From NCBI GenBank assembly GCA_020201235.1, contig JAIVHD010000378.1:1-6676 (forward strand): 6,676 nt of DNA, given 5' to 3'. Of this stretch, positions 5,162 through 6,676 are shown one piece after another. Each line of letters begins with the position of its first letter. The stretch's first letter is position 1. A model generated the notes under the pieces. That model worked only from the letters and a program-made list of their open reading frames with translations. It was not told where the DNA came from and searched no databases. A program made the position numbers and the translations under genes. This stretch comes from Lysobacteraceae bacterium (GTDB lineage Bacteria > Pseudomonadota > Gammaproteobacteria > Xanthomonadales > Wenzhouxiangellaceae).

Positions 5162-5218
5162 CCCCGAATCGGACCACTAAGCACCTGCCGAGGTCTTTGT
5201 TCTGGCTTTTGACTTTCA

Positions 5219-5263
5219 ACCAAAAAAACCAAAAAGCCAAACACCAAATAACCAAATAACCAT
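5219..5263 (+). repeat. ACCAAA-type octamer array
   Basis: ACCAAAAA-like units degrade into CCAAAAAG, CCAAACA, CCAAATAA, CCAAATAA and CCAT. It is preceded by TGGCTTTTGACTTTCA, which has a counterpart TTGATTTTGACTTCCA directly before the 6421 array, so flank plus array form one composite unit. Confidence 0.75.
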
Positions 5264-5267
5264 CTTG

Positions 5268-5330
5268 CTGTAGGAGGGCCGTCCCCGGCCCGACCTTCAC
5301 GAAGCTGCGGGCGAGGCCCTTGCCATTGAT
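5268..5330 (+). repeat. GTAGGAG-type REP-like repeat, copy 1
   Basis: A 63-bp block beginning CTGTAGGAGG and containing CTTCACGA and GGGCGAGGCC. It aligns without gaps to 6347-6409 with 51 of 63 positions the same by eye. GGGCCG and CGGCCC inside it can pair. Similar GTAGGAG palindromes are common intergenic repeats in pseudomonads and xanthomonads. Confidence 0.75.
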
Positions 5331-5333
5331 TGC

Positions 5334-5361
5334 TGAAAACGGAAAACGGAAACCGGAAAGC
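5334..5361 (+). repeat. GGAAAAC heptamer array (4 units)
   Basis: TGAAAAC, GGAAAAC, GGAAACC, GGAAAGC follow GTAGGAG copy 1 and run up to the point where homology to the nucleotidyltransferase begins. The array appears to have replaced that gene's 5' end. Confidence 0.8.
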
Positions 5362-5378
5362 AACGCCTTTTCCCTCAG

Positions 5379-5606
5379 GGCACAAGCCACGCCGGAAGCG
5401 ATGTAGACATGCTCATCGTGGGCGAAGTCACCTCAGCTGAAATTATTGAATGCATACAGCCTCTGGAAAGCGATCTGGGTCGGGAAATCGGATTCCGCTT
5501 ATACGCTCCTGAGGAGTTCGCAGAACGCAGGGAGAGTGACGTCTTTCTGCAGAAAGTGTTAAGCCGAACGTTGATACCATTGCTGGGACCAACGGATGAC
5601 GCTTGA
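5379..5606 (+). pseudogene. MNT-type nucleotidyltransferase, 5'-truncated
   Basis: In-frame homology begins at about 5379 with GTSHAGSDVDMLIVGEVTSA, the second half of the minimal nucleotidyltransferase active-site motif (the SDVD aspartates). It continues IIECIQPLESDLGREIGFRL, then YAPEEFAERRESDVFLQKVL, to TGA 5604-5606. Relatives of this type are ~180-200 residues long with an N-terminal winged helix and a GS-x-ARG turn before this point. Here the winged helix and the Gly-Ser of the catalytic loop are absent, replaced by a repeat array. ATG 5409 lies inside the motif and is not a credible native start. MNT proteins AMPylate or otherwise neutralise the HEPN RNase encoded next door. This one should be inactive. 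Confidence 0.78.
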
Positions 5607-5694
5607 CAACCTGGTCGGGAAGGGGTTGCGCGAGGAACCCACCGCCCCGGAAGAAATTCAGCGCTTGCTGCACAAGGCCAGGTGGGGCCGGTAA
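5596..5694 (+). pseudogene. N-terminal fragment of HEPN-domain toxin
   Basis: ATG 5596 overlaps the end of the nucleotidyltransferase gene by 11 bases. It encodes MTLDNLVGKGLREEPTAPEE then IQRLLHKA before the family match ends and a TAA appears at 5692-5694. The opening is characteristic of HEPN proteins (~130-150 residues) partnered with MNT proteins. The central helices and the RxxxxH RNase motif are absent. The matching C-terminal piece lies at 6180-6308, beyond a four-helix-bundle gene. Confidence 0.72.
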
Positions 5695-5724
5695 TCAGTG
5701 GTCGGAAGTCTGAAGTCAGAAAGG
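5685..5724 (-). repeat. Heptamer array in inverted orientation, left flank of four-helix-bundle gene
   Basis: Read on the minus strand this stretch gives degenerate 7-bp units such as CTTCAGA, CTTCCGA and CCACTGA, and ends TGATTACCGGCC. The array right of the gene (6112-6181) has CTTCCGA, CTACTGA and CCTCTGA units and ends TGACTACCGGCC on the plus strand. The gene is thus bracketed by inverted copies with the same outer end. The first codons of the gene overlap this copy. Confidence 0.7.
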
Positions 5725-6105
5725 CCGGCAATCCGAACCGCCAAAGATCTCGAGGTGTACCGGACGGCCTGGTCGCTGTCGATGGATATTTTCGAATTGA
5801 GCAAATCGTTTCCGGCGGAAGAGCGGTACGCGCTGACCAGCCAGATCCGAAGATCGTCCCGCTCCGTCTGCATGAATCTGCGCGAAGCCTGGGCAAAGCG
5901 CCGATACGAAGCACATTTCGTCTCGAAGCTGACCGACTGCGACGGCGAAGCCAGCGAGACCGACACATCGCTGGATTTTGCATACAGATGCGGCTACATC
6001 ACCGAGCAGCAGCACAAGACGTTGACAGAAAAATGCCGCCGCATCGGACGCATGCTCGGGAAAATGCTCCAAAACCCGACACCATTCCTGATCACCGACA
6101 AGTAG
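5698..6105 (+). CDS. Four-helix-bundle (S23/IVS-type) protein inserted in HEPN gene
   Basis: An open frame of 135 residues. Family homology starts at AIRTAKDLEVYRTAWSLSMD and runs through FELSKSFPAEERYALTSQIR, RSSRSVCMNLREAWAKRRYE and CGYITEQQHKTLTEKCRRIG to TAG 6103-6105, full length for the S23-type four-helix-bundle family. No ATG precedes the homology. The only upstream start-like codon is GTG 5698 inside the repeat flank, which would add ~15 residues read from the repeat (VGSLKSERP); the ribosome site is unclear. It is only distantly like the broken copy at 832, belonging to the KDLEVY rather than the FEDIEAW branch. It sits between the N- and C-terminal pieces of a HEPN gene and is the only intact non-antitoxin gene in the window. 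Its function is unknown. Confidence 0.83.
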   Translation: MVGSLKSERPAIRTAKDLEVYRTAWSLSMDIFELSKSFPAEERYALTSQIRRSSRSVCMNLREAWAKRRYEAHFVSKLTDCDGEASETDTSLDFAYRCGYITEQQHKTLTEKCRRIGRMLGKMLQNPTPFLITDK

Positions 6106-6111
6106 TACGGA

Positions 6112-6181
6112 CTTCCGACTACTGACCTCTGACTACTGACCTCTGACTACTGACCTCTGACTACTGACTACTGACTACCGG
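6112..6181 (+). repeat. CTACTGA/CCTCTGA heptamer array (10 units)
   Basis: Ten consecutive 7-bp units: CTTCCGA, CTACTGA, then alternating CCTCTGA and CTACTGA three times, another CTACTGA and a terminal CTACCGG. Alternation gives a 14-bp higher-order unit. It begins seven bases after the stop of the four-helix-bundle gene and ends where HEPN homology resumes. Confidence 0.93.
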
Positions 6182-6308
6182 CCTCTACGACGGTTCGTTC
6201 GACCCGACCAAAGCGGAAATCAGATCTTTGCTCGAAACCGGTGAAAATCTGAAGAATCACCTGAACGACTGGCTCCGAGCAAACAAGCTGGAGCTGGTGA
6301 AGTCTTGA
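6180..6308 (+). pseudogene. C-terminal fragment of HEPN-domain toxin
   Basis: An open frame with no start codon reads GLYDGSFDPTKAEIRSLLET then GENLKNHLNDWLRANKLELV, ending KS and TGA 6306-6308. A YDG-type loop followed by a long amphipathic helix and a WLxANxxEL tail is how HEPN proteins of MNT-HEPN pairs finish. Together with 5596-5694 it accounts for roughly 70 residues, so about 60-70 central residues, including the expected RxxxxH RNase motif, were lost where the four-helix-bundle cassette stands. Confidence 0.65.
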
Positions 6309-6346
6309 GTATTTTTCGGACTGCGGGTTTTGCTTTGGTGCTTATC

Positions 6347-6409
6347 CTGTAGGAGGCCGCTCCGCCGCCCGAGCTTCACGACGCCGCAGGCGAGGCCTTT
6401 GACCTTGAT
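6347..6409 (+). repeat. GTAGGAG-type REP-like repeat, copy 2
   Basis: A 63-bp block starting CTGTAGGAGG with CTTCACGA and AGGCGAGGCC, ungapped against 5268-5330 with about 81 percent identity by eye. Here it leads into an octamer array, whereas copy 1 leads into a heptamer array. Its last ~25 bases recur without the head at 6464-6490. Confidence 0.75.
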
Positions 6410-6420
6410 TTTGACTTCCA

Positions 6421-6456
6421 ACCAAAAAACGAAAACACTAAATAACCAAAAAACCA
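6421..6456 (+). repeat. ACCAAAAA octamer array (4-5 units)
   Basis: ACCAAAAA, ACGAAAAC, ACTAAATA, ACCAAAAA and a partial ACCA, in strict 8-bp phase but with point differences, which suggests an older array than the one at 4292. Confidence 0.8.
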
Positions 6457-6463
6457 GCTCTCT

Positions 6464-6535
6464 GCCGCAGGCGAGGCCCTTGACTTTGACCGCTGAAAAC
6501 GGAAAACGGAAAACGGAAAACGGAAAACGGAAAAC
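6464..6535 (+). repeat. Partial GTAGGAG tail plus GGAAAAC heptamer array (6 units)
   Basis: GCCGCAGGCGAGGCCCTTGA and its continuation match 5304-5340 at 31 of 37 positions. TGAAAAC and five exact GGAAAAC units follow (6494-6535). This is the same tail-plus-heptamer composite that truncates the nucleotidyltransferase gene. Confidence 0.85.
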
Positions 6536-6591
6536 AACGTCTTTCCCCTTGACTGCGGAAACCCGAAACCACCAACCGACAAATATAGACT

Positions 6592-6609
6592 AAACTAAGT
6601 AAACCAAGT
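6592..6609 (+). promoter_or_regulatory. Tandem 9-bp repeats, probable Phd-family operator
   Basis: AAACTAAGT and AAACCAAGT are adjacent with one mismatch. They follow an AT-rich TATAGACT that may be the -10 box and precede a purine-rich ribosome site GAGAAGAG (6617-6624). The layout parallels 3023-3046. Confidence 0.5.
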
Positions 6610-6626
6610 CGAATCTGAGAAGAGTC

Positions 6627-6676
6627 ATGGAAACCGTCAACATTCACGAAGCCAAAACGCAACTATCCCGCTTGGT
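6627..6676 (+). CDS. Phd/YefM-type antitoxin, cut by window edge
   Basis: ATG 6627 follows a ribosome site at a two-base gap and encodes METVNIHEAKTQLSRLV before the window ends. VNIHEAKTQLSRLV is the classic first strand and helix of Phd/YefM antitoxins. A VapC/PIN toxin is expected beyond the edge. Confidence 0.85.
   Translation, partial: METVNIHEAKTQLSRL

Larger units (their letters stand above)
6309..6626. other. Gene-free region of composite repeats
   Basis: No coding sequence is supported. Apart from about 40 unassigned bases at the left end, the stretch is made of GTAGGAG copy 2, an octamer array, a partial third GTAGGAG tail and a heptamer array, followed by the control region of the right-edge antitoxin. 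The + frame at 6330-6593 is translated repeat. Confidence 0.75.

Noticed and set aside
5682..6125. Second + frame of 147 residues over the four-helix-bundle gene
   Set aside because: It is an out-of-frame shadow rich in Arg and His, and the family match is in the 5698 frame.
6330..6662. Frames reading GKRKTENGKRKTE or FPFSVFRFPFSV
   Set aside because: They are products of the GGAAAAC heptamer array in either direction, not proteins.
2330..6676. Integron cassette array (same-strand TA genes)
   Set aside because: No attC-like sites with paired GTTRRRY/RYYYAAC cores were found between the modules and no integrase is present.

Overview
The window looks like an accessory, decaying stretch of a fairly GC-rich gammaproteobacterial chromosome. 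The protein families and the dispersed GTAGGAG-type palindromic repeats fit Chromatiales or Xanthomonadales-like relatives, but this is inference and the genus cannot be named. Every recognisable gene runs on the + strand, except for a 119-base piece at the left edge that is inverted relative to the rest of its own gene.

Left third (1-2209): remains of a nucleotide-sugar locus for surface polysaccharide. It holds a TviB-type UDP-sugar 6-dehydrogenase, a small four-helix-bundle (S23/23S-intervening-sequence type) gene with a frameshift, and a UDP-glucuronate 4-epimerase without its NAD-binding N-terminus. The dehydrogenase is scrambled: its C-terminal half reads on +, while residues from its N-terminal region read on - immediately to the left, so an inversion breakpoint or an assembly/amplification chimera lies near 112-120.

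Middle and right (2330-6676): a run of type II and related toxin-antitoxin (TA) modules. They are a DUF6364-like antitoxin with a PIN toxin; a Phd/YefM antitoxin whose partner was replaced by a palindromic MITE-like element; a second Phd/YefM antitoxin with a VapC; an HI1419/HI1420-type killer and antidote pair; an MNT-HEPN pair; and the start of a third Phd/YefM antitoxin at the right edge. The four antitoxins visible in full read open, whereas every visible toxin or effector is broken, by in-frame internal deletion, deletion with frameshift, element replacement, nonsense codon, 5' truncation or gene replacement. In the MNT-HEPN pair, the middle of the HEPN gene is replaced by a second, intact four-helix-bundle gene bracketed by 7-bp arrays in inverted orientation.

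Between and sometimes inside genes lie short-period arrays: octamers of the ACCAAAAN type at five loci (one read in frame inside the epimerase), heptamers of the GGAAAAC type, heptamers of the CTACTGA type, and a 63-bp GTAGGAG repeat present twice. The most unusual features are this repeat network, the four-helix-bundle cassette inside a HEPN gene, and the pattern of open antitoxins beside dead toxins.
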